Assembly: GCA_964035545.1 (NCBI GenBank) | Contig: OZ037767.1 | Location: forward strand, 19,601,628 to 19,665,627 | Source of the DNA: Bugula neritina | Taxonomy: Eukaryota > Bryozoa > Gymnolaemata > Cheilostomatida > Bugulidae | Direction of reading: 5' to 3' | Length of the DNA stretch: 64,000 nt | Part shown: one piece after another, positions 1-19,200 of the stretch | How the letters are laid out: every line of letters starts with the position of its first letter | How positions within the stretch are numbered: the stretch's first letter is position 1 | Translations under genes and position numbers: made by a program | Notes under the pieces: model-generated | What the model was told of the DNA's origin: nothing | The model's database searches: none | Seen by the model: only the letters and a program-made list of their open reading frames with translations

Positions 1-231
1 AGTGCAACACTTGACTATATGAAGCCTTGCAGATCCAATGAGAATTCACAGCTACAAACTTATAACATTCCTGCACCAAATCATTTGACCAGAGATACAA
101 CAGAGAAGAAGAATTATTATTCACAAATAACAAGTCAGATTGAACTGCAAGAAACTCAAAGGTATACTACTACACCAATAAGGTTATTGCCAGAGATTAA
201 AAAGGCTATACAAAGTATAATTACTAATTAA
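1..231 (+). CDS. Unrecognised open frame running in from the left edge
   Basis: The frame is open from base 1 to a TAA at 229-231 (76 codons), longer than expected by chance in DNA this AT-rich. It could be the last exon of a plus-strand gene whose body lies to the left. The encoded peptide is polar, rich in Gln, Thr, Asn and Ile, and I recognise no domain in it. No splice acceptor can be judged because the window starts inside the frame. It lies in what must be intron 2 of PSMA1 on the other strand, so it would be a nested or overlapping gene, or just a chance frame. Weak call. Confidence 0.2.
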   Translation, partial: SATLDYMKPCRSNENSQLQTYNIPAPNHLTRDTTEKKNYYSQITSQIELQETQRYTTTPIRLLPEIKKAIQSIITN

Positions 232-496
232 CTGAATTTTTCAAAATATTTTACTACAAAAAATCAACGATACCTATTAGATAACCATAAATTTTCTATT
301 GTTGAAATACTAACCGATATGGCGAGTGTGTTATTATTATGATTCAAATTAGGATATAAAATGGATTATTAAAAACTTTTTGAGCTTGAAATATGCTTTA
401 CAAATGTTGAAATCAATATATTAAAAACATGTTAATCACGTTATTCTTCAAATAAAGAAAGCAAACAATCTTTCCTAAGTTCTGAAGAAAACTTAC

Positions 497-2523
497 CACA
501 ACAATCGAGCATCAGCTGTCAATCCAGCTACTGCGACAGCGCAATGATCATCTATAGGTACAACTTTCTTTTGGTATGCAGAAAGCTCACTAGGTGCCCT
601 TTTCAAAGCAACTAAGACTGCGTGTGTCTTAGACTTGAGACCTACACAAGCTGATCCCTGTTTCACAGCTTCCATCGCATATTCAAGCTGATGGATGCGG
701 CCCTGGGGGCTCCACACAGTAACATCATTGTCGTACTGATTGCGAAACTAAATATAAAAACAGTTTTAAATTTATTGCACTGAATTCATAGTTAAGCGCT
801 GAGAGCAAGTTTTACTAAAATGAAACTGTAGAGTGTAGAACCTGAATGCAGACAACTTCTACTTCTACTAACTGCTAGAGGCTTATAGCATTGTTGCTAT
901 GCTAAATATAGTGATAATTTAATGATAAAGATAAAAAACAAGACCTCCTTGATGAGTAGCTCAAAGTGGCAGTATGACTATGACAAAGATGAGACAAGAC
1001 AATCAACATAATATTTAAAACTTGTACTGTACTAATAATACTAATATTAATGAGTTCACAAATCTAGTAGTTATAAACACACTATTACTATTTACCATTT
1101 ACCAATGTATTCTTTACTATTTACTTTTAATTTCTAATAATAATAATAATAATAATCAAATGATCATTCTGCCAACTTCACACACTCTTTGTTATTGTGA
1201 TACTTGTCTTGTTAGACATACTGAAATGGTCACAGTGAAACCAAATTTAAAGTAAAACTAATAATAAATATAAATGTTTAATAAAGTAACAAAACCAAAA
1301 TGTTTCTTGCATATTTTTTAATAATAAAACTGATTATATAATTCAATAGATTTAATTCAAGTTGTCAAAGCCTAACACTAAGTTTAAGACCATCACAAAA
1401 TCAAAGTGCAAACTAAATTAAAATATATTTCCATTTGTATTCATCTGTAACCTTTATCGTGATTACAATGGCCAAGTCTCAATGCATATGATAATGGTAT
1501 AAGCCGTTAATAACAACATAACATAATTATTAATATAATTACAATCATTGAACTATAACCTATAGTTTCAGTTCAGTGAGTACAACTATACCCATGAAAT
1601 ACTTTCATCTCCTTACGGTTATAGTGAATTATAAAATTAAAACCCGCTAATCAACGCTAGATCTGCTAAGAGATGAGAACCAACAAGTGCACATGCATTT
1701 ATTTCTCATTTTTGCATCTTCACACCTTCACAGACTTTTCACAACAGCTTTCCCCTTTAGTTTTATACATAACACAAACTGAAGCGCAGCTTAGCTTTAG
1801 TTATGTGCTAAAATTACATTACAAATATAATTACATGACAATAAAAAAATCTTAAAACTCAATTAAATTAACTTAGCTACACCCTGACACTACTGCTAGA
1901 AATAGAAATAAACTTATTCCAAAAAGAACACGGAACACGTATCTTACTCTTAGTCAAAGATTAAGTAATAAGTTAAATCCAAACAACAGCAACACAAGAG
2001 CCAGAGGCCCTCACAATCATAATGATAATTTTGCACCTTTAGGTCCAAGAGCGTTCTAATTTTCACGAGGTAAGTTACACAGTCACAGTGTAAGTTTTTT
2101 AAATTAACCTAAACTTGAAATATTGGTAAGACACAATCACTTTGACTTTGTCACAAAGAGAATCACTATCAGTATCATAATTACAACAGTCAGTCACTAT
2201 GCCTACCAGTACCAGTATGAGTCTCATAATGACAATCACATCAATATCAATATTAGTATGAGTATGACTATCACTATGAGCATCAGGATGAGGATCAGTA
2301 TCAGTATGACTATGACTATCACTATGAGTATGAGTATGAGTATCATGATGTCCTAGTAGCGGTATTAGCATTAGACTTAGTAACACTAATAGTAGTGTTA
2401 CTGCCATTAATAGCAATTGTAATTAAATCGGCGACAGTAGTGAACTATTACAGTTGCTTTAGTTTGAAAAACTTAAACTCAATATTGTATGATTATTTAA
2501 ATATCAAATTCATTACTCACCAT
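497..2523 (-). CDS. PSMA1: Proteasome subunit alpha type-1 (alpha6), 5' end only
   Basis: 20S proteasome alpha-ring subunit; alpha subunits form the outer gated rings and are not catalytic. Two coding exons are visible. Exon 1 supplies only the start codon (ATG at 2523-2521, directly followed by donor gtgagt). Exon 2 is 747-497 and begins [17 protein letters not shown], the alpha-subunit N-terminal signature, continuing through [12 protein letters not shown] and [15 protein letters not shown] to GLTADARLL, with donor gtaagt at 496. Human PSMA1 has the same order of segments and also starts MFRNQYDND. The joined frame is intact. The remaining exons (about two thirds of a usual 260-residue protein) lie beyond the left edge. 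Family assignment is secure; exon 1 rests on the exact MFRN junction and a good donor. Confidence 0.93.
748..2520 (-). other. PSMA1 intron 1, AT-rich
   Basis: No coding potential was recognised on either strand. It holds a short TAA microsatellite (about 1136-1155) and, from about 2160 to 2370, a degenerate hexamer-periodic stretch (agtatg, atcact and related words). That stretch is open in several frames only because the words lack stops; the encoded Met/Ser/Thr/Ile strings are artefacts. Confidence 0.5.
2160..2370. repeat. Degenerate 6-bp-period low-complexity tract
   Basis: Words such as agtatg, actatc, atgagt and atcagt recur with a roughly six-base period without exact tandem identity. 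Similar degenerate tracts built on ttactgttagtg-like words recur at about 2860-3020, 24940-25030 and 25965-26070. Confidence 0.6.
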
Positions 2524-2610
2524 ATTTGAGAATAAAAATGTGAAAGCGATAATATTCTACCTCTTAGCGTAGAGTGGGAAGCGCATCCCAGAACTCTTTG
2601 GAATTTCGTT

Positions 2611-2620
2611 AGTTTCCGGT
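2611..2620 (-). promoter_or_regulatory. ETS-like site upstream of PSMA1 exon 1
   Basis: On the minus strand this reads ACCGGAAACT, an ETS core (CCGGAA) about 90 bp upstream of the PSMA1 start codon. ETS/GABP sites are common in housekeeping promoters. There is no TATA box at a convincing distance. This is a motif match only. Confidence 0.35.
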
Positions 2621-2640
2621 AAAAATTGTAAGTCAGTCAT

Positions 2641-5055
2641 ACTCATATTCAGCTTCTTTTTTATCAAATTCAATGTCAAACTCAATGTGAATTTATACAC
2701 AAGCAATAGTTTATAGATTTAAGACATTATTACATTTATTTTTAAAGTTTTAGGTATAAATTTTCGGAATATTATCGTTATATTTATAATTTCCATCTGT
2801 TACTGTTGGTGTAGCTGTAACTTAAACTTGTAGTTGTAAGTCAAAGTGAAAGTCAAAGTAAAGTGTAAGTCACCAACTTAGTGAGTGTTACACTTTCACT
2901 TTGACTTACTCTTAGGCTTGGTCTTACACTAACACTTACAGTTACTGTTAGTGTTACTGTTAGGTCACTATGACTGTTAGTGTTGCTGTTAGAGTGTTAC
3001 TGTTAGTGTTAGTGTTAGTGCTACAACTTGAAGTTGAACTTACACGATGATGATGGTGATCTCAATCTGAATCTGTCAAGTGTCATGATCATGGTGATCA
3101 TCATCATGAATTTCATGATATTGATAATTTAATTTTAATTTTGTAATTCTAATTGCAGTATAGATATTATTATTGCTATTAATATTACTATTTAATATTC
3201 AGCATTTTTTTATTTGATTTAGTCATTTACAGTTGCTGAAAGTAAAACTACAAGTGTAAATGTATCTGTATCTGTGTTGAGTCTCTGGACCCTCGAGAGG
3301 GAAGAGGAGACTTTCACGGAGGAGTGTTATGAAGGCGTGACTTCAGAGATTCTAAGGTCATTTATTGTCCTAGGAAGGAAACTATTGAAATATATGTTAG
3401 AATTTGTTAGTAATGAACGAAGCATAGGATAGATGGACATTTGTAAAATGAAAAGTACTAGTACAGCATTAACTATAACATTAACTATAAGTATTACATT
3501 TTCAGTATCATTATTAGTATTTTTCAGTATCATTATTAGTGTTGAAACAAGTATAAATGTTAACTGTATAACATATTTAATAAGTTATTGATCAAGCTAA
3601 GGTTACACTTATTACTTTTGCTTTCACTCTTAGCGATTTACAGTTGACAGTTAGTGCTGCTATTAGCAGTTAAGGTGGTGATTCTTGTGTTTATTCATTG
3701 TGAATTGAAATGTAGCTGTAAGTTTTAGTATATAAATATTAGTATTTGTATAACATAAAATATCGAATTTAATATTAACATAAAAACCTAAAAGCTATTA
3801 TTCATTCTAAGTAATTTAGTATTTATGCCGCATTTATTTTACGAAGTTGCCAGTAGGTATAAATCTAGACATACTAATATAAGTTATTTCAATACTCATT
3901 TTTATTTAAATTTGGTTTTTTCTAATTTAAATCTTAATATCAGTATGATATTGATAATCATCTTCATATTGAGTCAATAAATGTAGTTGAGTGAACATTG
4001 GCATGGATGTCAAATGTATTTACCAAGATTAGTAAATATCGATATGTGTATAAATTATTATGTGTGTTATTATGATCGCGATTAAAGCAATTATGATTAA
4101 TATTTAGGTAGATTATGCTACCATTGTGATTGAGGTTATTAAATATAAATATCATTACATTTTTATGACCAAATTTAAATTATTTACAATTTCCTAGCCC
4201 AGCAGTAACCTTTTTCGCTATATTATTGCTGCATTTATTTCTATCAAAATAATAATTTGTTGTCAAAATTATAAATTTATATTATAAAGTTAATTTTGTT
4301 TGTAAGTTTATTTTAATGTTTGTTTCAAGTTATTGGGAAATTATGAAATGACTGTTGCTTATTCGATATTAACATTTTGAATTTCAAAATAAATGTATTG
4401 CTATAATGATACTATAACGAGTGTGTTATTTTGAATAAACCAACATTATAGTGCCCATGGTTATTTACATACCAAACTATTAGTAACCAATGTCTTTTAA
4501 ATCTCAATTGTCACATTTTATCTATAGTTGTATAAGTTTTATATATACATATGTTAAAAACAAAACAAGTAAAGTTTTTTGTTTACTGCTTTATCCAAAT
4601 AGATAGTATAAACTTATCTTTTGGATGCCACTGTATCTATCATCAGAGTTGATTGAATTGAATGTGTTATAGTGCATATCTAAATAATATGGTAGCCAAG
4701 TGATTGACTAGTAATTACAACCTAAACAAGAGGAGGCAAATCTAAATACTATTCAAACATTACTGTTGTCCAACACTGATCTTACGTATTGCTATGATTT
4801 GTGTGCAAGCAACACACTATTACCTACTTGATTGCTTATATCTTCTATGAATGACTGATGCAAATCTATGATTCAACTTTTAATCAATCGTGTTTCTTTT
4901 CTTATCCATAACTAAATCTGCAATGCAGTCATGTTTAACATTCGATATGTTACATATTTTAGTTACATTGAATACATTATATTTTAGTTACACTTAATAC
5001 ACTATATACTGTAGTTACATTGAACACGTTATATACTTTAGTTACACCATGAGTA
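2641..5055. other. Intergenic region between divergent PSMA1 and BTBD10
   Basis: About 2.4 kb, AT-rich, with no gene seen. It contains a degenerate ttactgttagtg-type tract (2860-3020) and a tandem array just before the BTBD10 start codon, listed separately. The two genes are divergently arranged, but the distance is larger than in a typical bidirectional promoter. Confidence 0.5.
4935..5048. repeat. Tandem array abutting the BTBD10 start
   Basis: About four diverged copies of a unit of roughly 30 bp carrying ttagttaca...gaatac...tatat. The last copy (ttagttacacc) runs directly into the BTBD10 start region (ATG at 5056), so the array makes up the proximal promoter or 5' UTR. Confidence 0.6.
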
Positions 5056-12403
<7,348 letters not shown>

Positions 12404-12922
12404 ACTCTTACTATATGCCTAGTACAGAACTTTGCTAAAGTTTGCATTGGGGTCTTATCTGAGCTGGTGATTCAATAGAGACCGGATTATAAACAGCTGT
12501 TCACACACCGGTGTCATAGTCGTACTGATATTCAACCATACTAATGATTCTACTCTGTGTTTTTATTCTCTAAGTTATTCATCCACAATAATGGTAAAGA
12601 ATCTATTTTTTGCAATTACGTCTAAGCTCATACTGTTGTTTTTTCTGACTGTTAGTTATTTTATTGGCTTGTGTAAAGAATACTGATGTAAGTAAAATGT
12701 AGTATTGTGTATGTATGTCTGCACAAGGCTTAGAGTAGCCCTACTGTACAGGTCTACTTTTCTCTCAAATACAATTTCACTGGAAAATTCACAGTCAATT
12801 GCACTGAAGCTATTCTGTTTGAAGTTTGAAGGCTAAAGTGTGTTGAAAAATTTAAATTTATTTCTATATTTTAATTGAAAATAGAATTTCGATTTTGTAT
12901 CACGTATCTAAAAATTTAATGA

Positions 12923-12928
12923 AATAAA
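12923..12928 (+). terminator. BTBD10 poly(A) signal
   Basis: AATAAA, with a second overlapping copy directly after it, about 520 bp past the BTBD10 stop. On the opposite strand tttatt at about 12856-12861 (AATAAA on minus) could serve the convergent PLEKHM1-like gene, so the two 3' UTRs may overlap. Confidence 0.5.
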
Positions 12929-13199
12929 TAAAGTAATACAACCTTAGAATGAATGCACATAAATTAGAGACAGTTAATAAAATACTGAAAGTATATTAAA
13001 TATTCTGCCTAGCAGAGCCAAGGAAGCTGTTAATAGCAGGCTGTGACTCACTAGTAGTATGAATAGAGTGTATTGCATTTACTTTTGTAATACAATACAG
13101 TCGAAATTAAAGTCATAATAAGTGAATACCCTGTTGTATGAAGAAGTTGTCGGATGATTGTTTTAAGTGAGTAGTCAGTAGTACCAAATATTGTTGTTA

Positions 13200-13270
13200 A
13201 ATAGGGCAGTAACTGTTGAATAGCATAGTGACTGTTGAATAACATAGTGACTGTTGAATAACACAGTGAC
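13200..13270. repeat. Short tandem array (gactgttgaataacatagt) in the PLEKHM1-like 3' UTR
   Basis: Three to four copies of a unit of about 20 bp lie immediately 3' of the PLEKHM1-like stop codon (13280-13278). Confidence 0.75.
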
Positions 13271-13277
13271 TTGACTG

Positions 13278-16200
13278 TTAGATATGCGGAACAGAGTAAT
13301 CAGTGAGAGCCGGGTTACCCAACATGGAATCCCTGAGACGGTGTCGCTCACACTTGGGACATCCGCTGGTGAGACACAATTTGTGATATACACCATTGCA
13401 TCTCTCGCACTGCAAAAACGATCACTTTATATGATCAAGATTTATATTTTAGACTGTATAAGCCCCCATGACATCCACAGTACAAATAGCAAAAATGGTG
13501 TGACCAGTATTATGCTACGTATTACCAGTGTAAATGTCAGTTCATAACCATACATGGCTAGCCACTGTCTAATGGATCCTTCAACTCATCTAACTGAATA
13601 ACAAAACCAAACTATGAAACCAGACGATTACATCATTGTCATTCCTCAGTAGCACTGAACAAAAAAATAGCATTAAAATTTACTCTTAAACGAAATTATA
13701 TAAAATAGGTAAAACTTACAGTTGTTGTGGTTTCCAAGTCAAAAGGGAAGATAACTTTTGTGCTTTTGCAAATCTCGCAGAGAAAACCTCTGTATTCACA
13801 TGACTCACAGTCCTCTACATGTTTCCTAGCTGACTTTATGCCTCTTTTCAGTGAATGTGCAAATGCAGAGCTTGTGTTTATGGATATCAAGTCCTGGTAA
13901 AAATTATATACAGCATATACAGGAGCAGCCGCGATCTAGGGGTTATAGCGCTGGCTTAGTAAACACGAAGTCATGAGTTTGAACCCTGACAAAGGCCATT
14001 GAGGTGATGTTAAGAAGAGCATCCAGTCACAATTTCTCCTCTGCCTGGTCTAATTAAGCCCTTAGGCCATTTTAACAAAAAGCCCTTCCATCAGGGGTTT
14101 ACTCGCAGGGATGGTGACTATAAACTTGTGTGAGCTTTTATATACAGTGTGAATATACACAGTGTGAATATACACAGTGTGAATATATACAGTGTGAATA
14201 TATACAGTGTATATATATATACAGTGTGAATATATACAACAATATAAAACATATAAGGACTGTGAGATAGCCGCCGAGTAGTAAATATGAGGTTACATGT
14301 TCATATCCCACCACCAGCACCTGAAAGAACTAAGACTTGAGTTAGCGAAGAGAAACATGATGGTTGGGAACAGCAAAGTATGAAATCTGATGAGTGTAAC
14401 TTCTCCACATGGTAGACTTAGCTGTGTTTGGTGTAACTAGCAATACTTACTTGTATAGTGTAAGTAGCAATACTTACTTGTATAGTGTAAGTGTGTATCT
14501 CCTCGTACACGTACTCTTTGGGCCAGAACTTCTGCTTGAGATCATCAGCAGCAGATGGACTGCAGGCGAAGACGTAACGCTTGAGGTAAAACAGTTGAGT
14601 CCTGAGAATCTACAATCAGGTAAAGTAGGAATATTTAGTATTTTAGTATATAGCATTATTTAGTATTATAGTATATAGTATTATTATGTTATAAAGAGTA
14701 AACCTGTATGTATTATACATTGACGGAGTGCATGTGTACGATACATTACTATACTGTGTGTAGTACACAATATATATAGTTATTCATATATATAGTTATA
14801 GTTACAGCATAGTACACAGTATATATAGTCATATATATAGTTATAGTTATAGCATAGTACACAGTATATATAGTCATATATATAGTTATAGTTATAGCAT
14901 AGTACACAGTATATATAGTTATTCATATATATAGTTATAGCTAGAGCATAGTACACAGTATATATAGTCATATATATAGTTATAGTTATAGCATAGTACA
15001 CAGTATATATAGTTATAGTTATAGCATACTACAACTCACCCTTAACGCCTCTAATGACGACACATGACTGTATAATCTATTATTGAATTCCTGAATGTTT
15101 AATAGAGGCATCTGTTCAGCTGATATGAGAAACTCTTTGCTTGATTTGCACACTGCAAGTTATATATAAATATAAGTACAATGCATAATAAGACAATTCA
15201 ATAAAATAGCATACACTATAATGTGATGCAAAGAAATACAATTTAATGCAATATAATACAATGCAATGCACTGGAATGCAATAGAATACATCTAAATAAA
15301 ATAAATTTAATAAAATGAACTGGAAACAAAATAAATCAATAAAAACAACAAAAATGAACCTGTTTTGATGTAAAAATATTTTTAATGTAAAATTAAATAA
15401 ATAAAATTCTTGATTGAAGTTGATGAGAAACTATAAATGTACAAGACAAAAGAGAAATTCAAGTTTTAAGGCGTTCAAAGGCTAACAATTTAGAATCTCA
15501 ACAAAATCAACGTAAAACCACGAATTGATGAATTAAATGAACAAAATGCAGACATAATGAGAAGACACTCCCCTTAGAAAGCATCAGATCTATCTTCACA
15601 CTGCATGTTTACCTTTATACTTGGCAAAATCCCAGTTATAAAGAATCTTTGCCGGAATGTATGACTCCTCATTGACATGGCACTGTGGGCAATAGTACTT
15701 CCTGGTGTAGGAGCAAACCCTAGGGGCACCTGTGCAGCAGAAATACCATACCTATCAGCCGGATATGCGTATGTATAACAGAAATACATACACCACAATA
15801 TTATATAATATCATAAAACATATTCCTGTTGCCACAGAAGAGAAAGAAAAAAAATTCAATATTGCTGCATTAAAAATGCTGTTGAAAATAGAACTATTTC
15901 ACATATAAATCAGTGAAAAAAGTAAAAACTAGATTCCCTTTTATTTGAAAATTAATGAAACACTGAGCTGGAGATAAAAGAATCCTTATATTTTCTTGAA
16001 AACAGAAACGTAATTGCAGAAAAATCAGTCAATAACAGTTGAAATGCAAGCAAGCTATAAGCAAACAAAATAGATGCCTTCCCGCATAGATAGCTTACCA
16101 TATATAATACCAATAGGGGCAGAACAACTATCACACTTGTATCCCTGTGTATCCAGGCCGTCTTCATTCCTTAGCTTCCCATAATTCAGCAGCACATCCT

Positions 16201-19200
16201 GTATAGCACAGCATCACACACATACAATACATTCGAATTATCGAGGAGTTGTCCTATTTTGATTTAGTTGACATTTGGTAACCCCGGAACTAAACACTTA
16301 AATCTCATAACCTATCTCAACACTTTGAGACTGGAAGAGTTGAGAGACAAATCCCAACTCAGTTTAAAAAGGAAACTAGCAATACTAAGCATCTCAAGAG
16401 AAGACAAGGGGAGACAACACTTACTAAGCACTGAGTTTGACTTAATTTATTTTGTAACCAACACCATAAGTATATAAACTAGGGCTTCCAGACTACCAGC
16501 TATACTAATTATAAAGTTGGGGTAAAATGGAACGGATTGGCGCTTGCACTACTAGCGAATAACTTTACAAAGACGGAAAAATAGGAATGTTTTGTGCCTG
16601 AAATTTATGAAGTAAAAATGGTGAATAAATACTGCAAAAGGTTTCTGTGATACTGAATAAATTGACTAATTACTGTTTAGTGAGCCCACTTTTTGATTTT
16701 CCGGTTTGCATTCCAATTAATTGCTATTACTGAGAGTATGCGTGTAAGATTTCAAAATAAAATAATGTATAACAAGGGGTATTAAACCCAGTGGCAAACA
16801 CATATGGCTACATAAGTTCTGCTCTTGCTGGTACTGTATTGCCTGTGACAGGTAACCCTACACTGTGTTCAGTGTTAATAGGGATTTTCCGCTTACTTTG
16901 TAGAGTTCCTGAAAACTATTGCAATCAACTGCAGTTGAAACGAAAGCCTAAATAAGAAAAAAATTATTTGTTTTGATTAAAATTTTTCATCCCAATTGTT
17001 GCAGTAATAGCAGAAGGCATAACTGGGCGCACAAGAATTAAGATGTTTGGGAATAAAATGTGAGAACACAGGCTAAATTTGCGGCCAATCAGATTACCTT
17101 GTGAACTTCTCCAATCACCTCGAAACTGGCGTCTGACTCAGGTTGATCAAAAGAGGAGTCAGCAGGTGATTTCTGTCAATCAAAAGCAGCAGACAAATCA
17201 TTTGCAATCAGGCTTGACAGCGGGTGACGTCACCAAAGACAGCGTTAGCCAAAAACTGGCAGCAGTTGAAAAAGTGAAAATTATTTCTTGCAAATTCAGT
17301 GTTTTAAAAGAAATTATAATGATTTATTAAGCAAGCCTGAAAAATAATTTCAGCTGATCAAGTAATGAAGATACAAACTGTATCAAATTAAGAGTTGATG
17401 CCTGCTTTTAGGTGACAGAGCAGCACAACAAAGCAGCAATCATCCTTAAAACATCTAGAATATTCTATACTCTGTAAACTAGCATATTCTACAATGACAG
17501 TGTTGCAGAATATTGATTCATCACCTCTACTTGGGATTCAGGTTCTTGGAGTTGAGTTTCTTGAGTATTTTTGAGCTCTGCAGCGGCAGTATTGTTGGCA
17601 GCGGCAGCAGTAACTGCCGAGTAATCTCGTTGTGGACTACCGAGAGTTTGAGCATCAGATTGTTGGATCTCCGAGACCAGATCAGCAAATGATGGAACTG
17701 AAAACATGTACACTGTATTATACAATACTCTACAGTATTATATATTACTGCATAGTATAGTATTATATAACACTGTAGAGCATTATACAACACTGTAGAG
17801 TATTATATAACAGTAGAGAACTAGAAACATACACTTACCTTGCTCCAGGCTAACAGACCCACACTGGGGCGTGTCTATCTTGTCTATGGGGCCCCAGCCA
17901 GCAAGAGAAGCTAAGCTGTTACCATGACTCATAGAACTAAGGCTACTACCAGCCACTGTGGCTCTAGTCAAACTCCCAGCCTGTGAGCCCGGCCCCGACA
18001 AGCGTTTGCTGAGTATCGCTTGAGCAGCAGAGAACGGAAATCTTGAGTATGGCGACTCATCTACTATAGTACTGGGACTATCTGAAAGTCAACAGAACTG
18101 AGTGAGGGGTCAACAGAACTGAGTGACGAGGTAACAGCAACCCATACAACAGAGTAGCTACAGTGTAGCAGTGTATGTGACGAGGTAACAGTAACCCATA
18201 CAACAGAGTAGCTATAGTGTTGCAATGTCTCACCAGTACTTGCAGGCATATCCTCTTCCTGTAAATACAGTTCTCTAGTTGTCTCTCCCTGTTCTTCATC
18301 ATCTGAAAGGAAATATGAGAAATGGTCTAAAGGAGAGTCTACAACTGCTTGTACTGTTGGAAGACTCAGAATTAATATGAAACTAAAACATCATTGGCTA
18401 AATGGAAGCGACATTTAAATTTGAGCTGTAGGACAACTCCAATAGAAAAGATAACTCCTTGTGGAATAACAAAAGCCGTAAGAAAGAGATGAGACTGGGA
18501 TCAGCATCACCAGAGTTCAAGAGTTTATTATTTCACGACAGCGCCTACGTTCATTAGACAAGTTTAAAAATAAAGCCTTATAAGTTGAATTGATAGAGTG
18601 ATGCCATTATAGCTGAATTTTTAACTGGAAGAACCCAAAACATCGAGCAAATACTTGCTATAGTGTTTAAGATAACACAATGCAGCAACCAAAGCAAACA
18701 GCTTGTATCAACGAAACTAGAGACACACCTCCTGGCTGCCCTTCCTGCTGACCAGGAAACAGGTGGGAGGGTGATTGCGGGGTTCCTAGTTCAAACTTTA
18801 TTCTATTAGCTAGAGGTTCCTCTGAATGAATAGCATCAGCACCCAAAGGTGGACTAGCCTCAACAAGGGGTGGGGAGGTATACACTTCTTCCTCGTCCGA
18901 TAGACCTTCTGCTGGTGACTCATCTGATTGAGAAGGAATATGATTGGCTACTTGAGCTGTGGAAATATCTTCACTGGAAGCTGTATCATGACTATCGCTT
19001 GCAACAGGAACCTGTGAATTAGCCATGTTTGTTGAGTAAAGTAAAGCTCCATGACTTAGTAAACTCTCGTACAACAATCTTACTTTATATCAAAGAGGGA
19101 AACAACAACTCTTCCCCGACAGTGATAGACTAAAACTATGAATATAAGTGATAGAGTAAAACTATAAGTGACTGACTAAAACTATGAGTGATGGAGTAAA

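Noticed and set aside
2099-2416. 105-codon His/Thr/Asp-rich frame resembling a metal-binding protein
   Set aside because: Encoded by the degenerate hexamer-periodic tract; both strands are open there, typical of low complexity.
13396-13720. Plus-strand frame at 13284-13547 as a gene
   Set aside because: Its first part overlaps, in antisense, the last exon of the PLEKHM1-like gene (CERCNGVYHKLC...), which fully explains the open stretch there.
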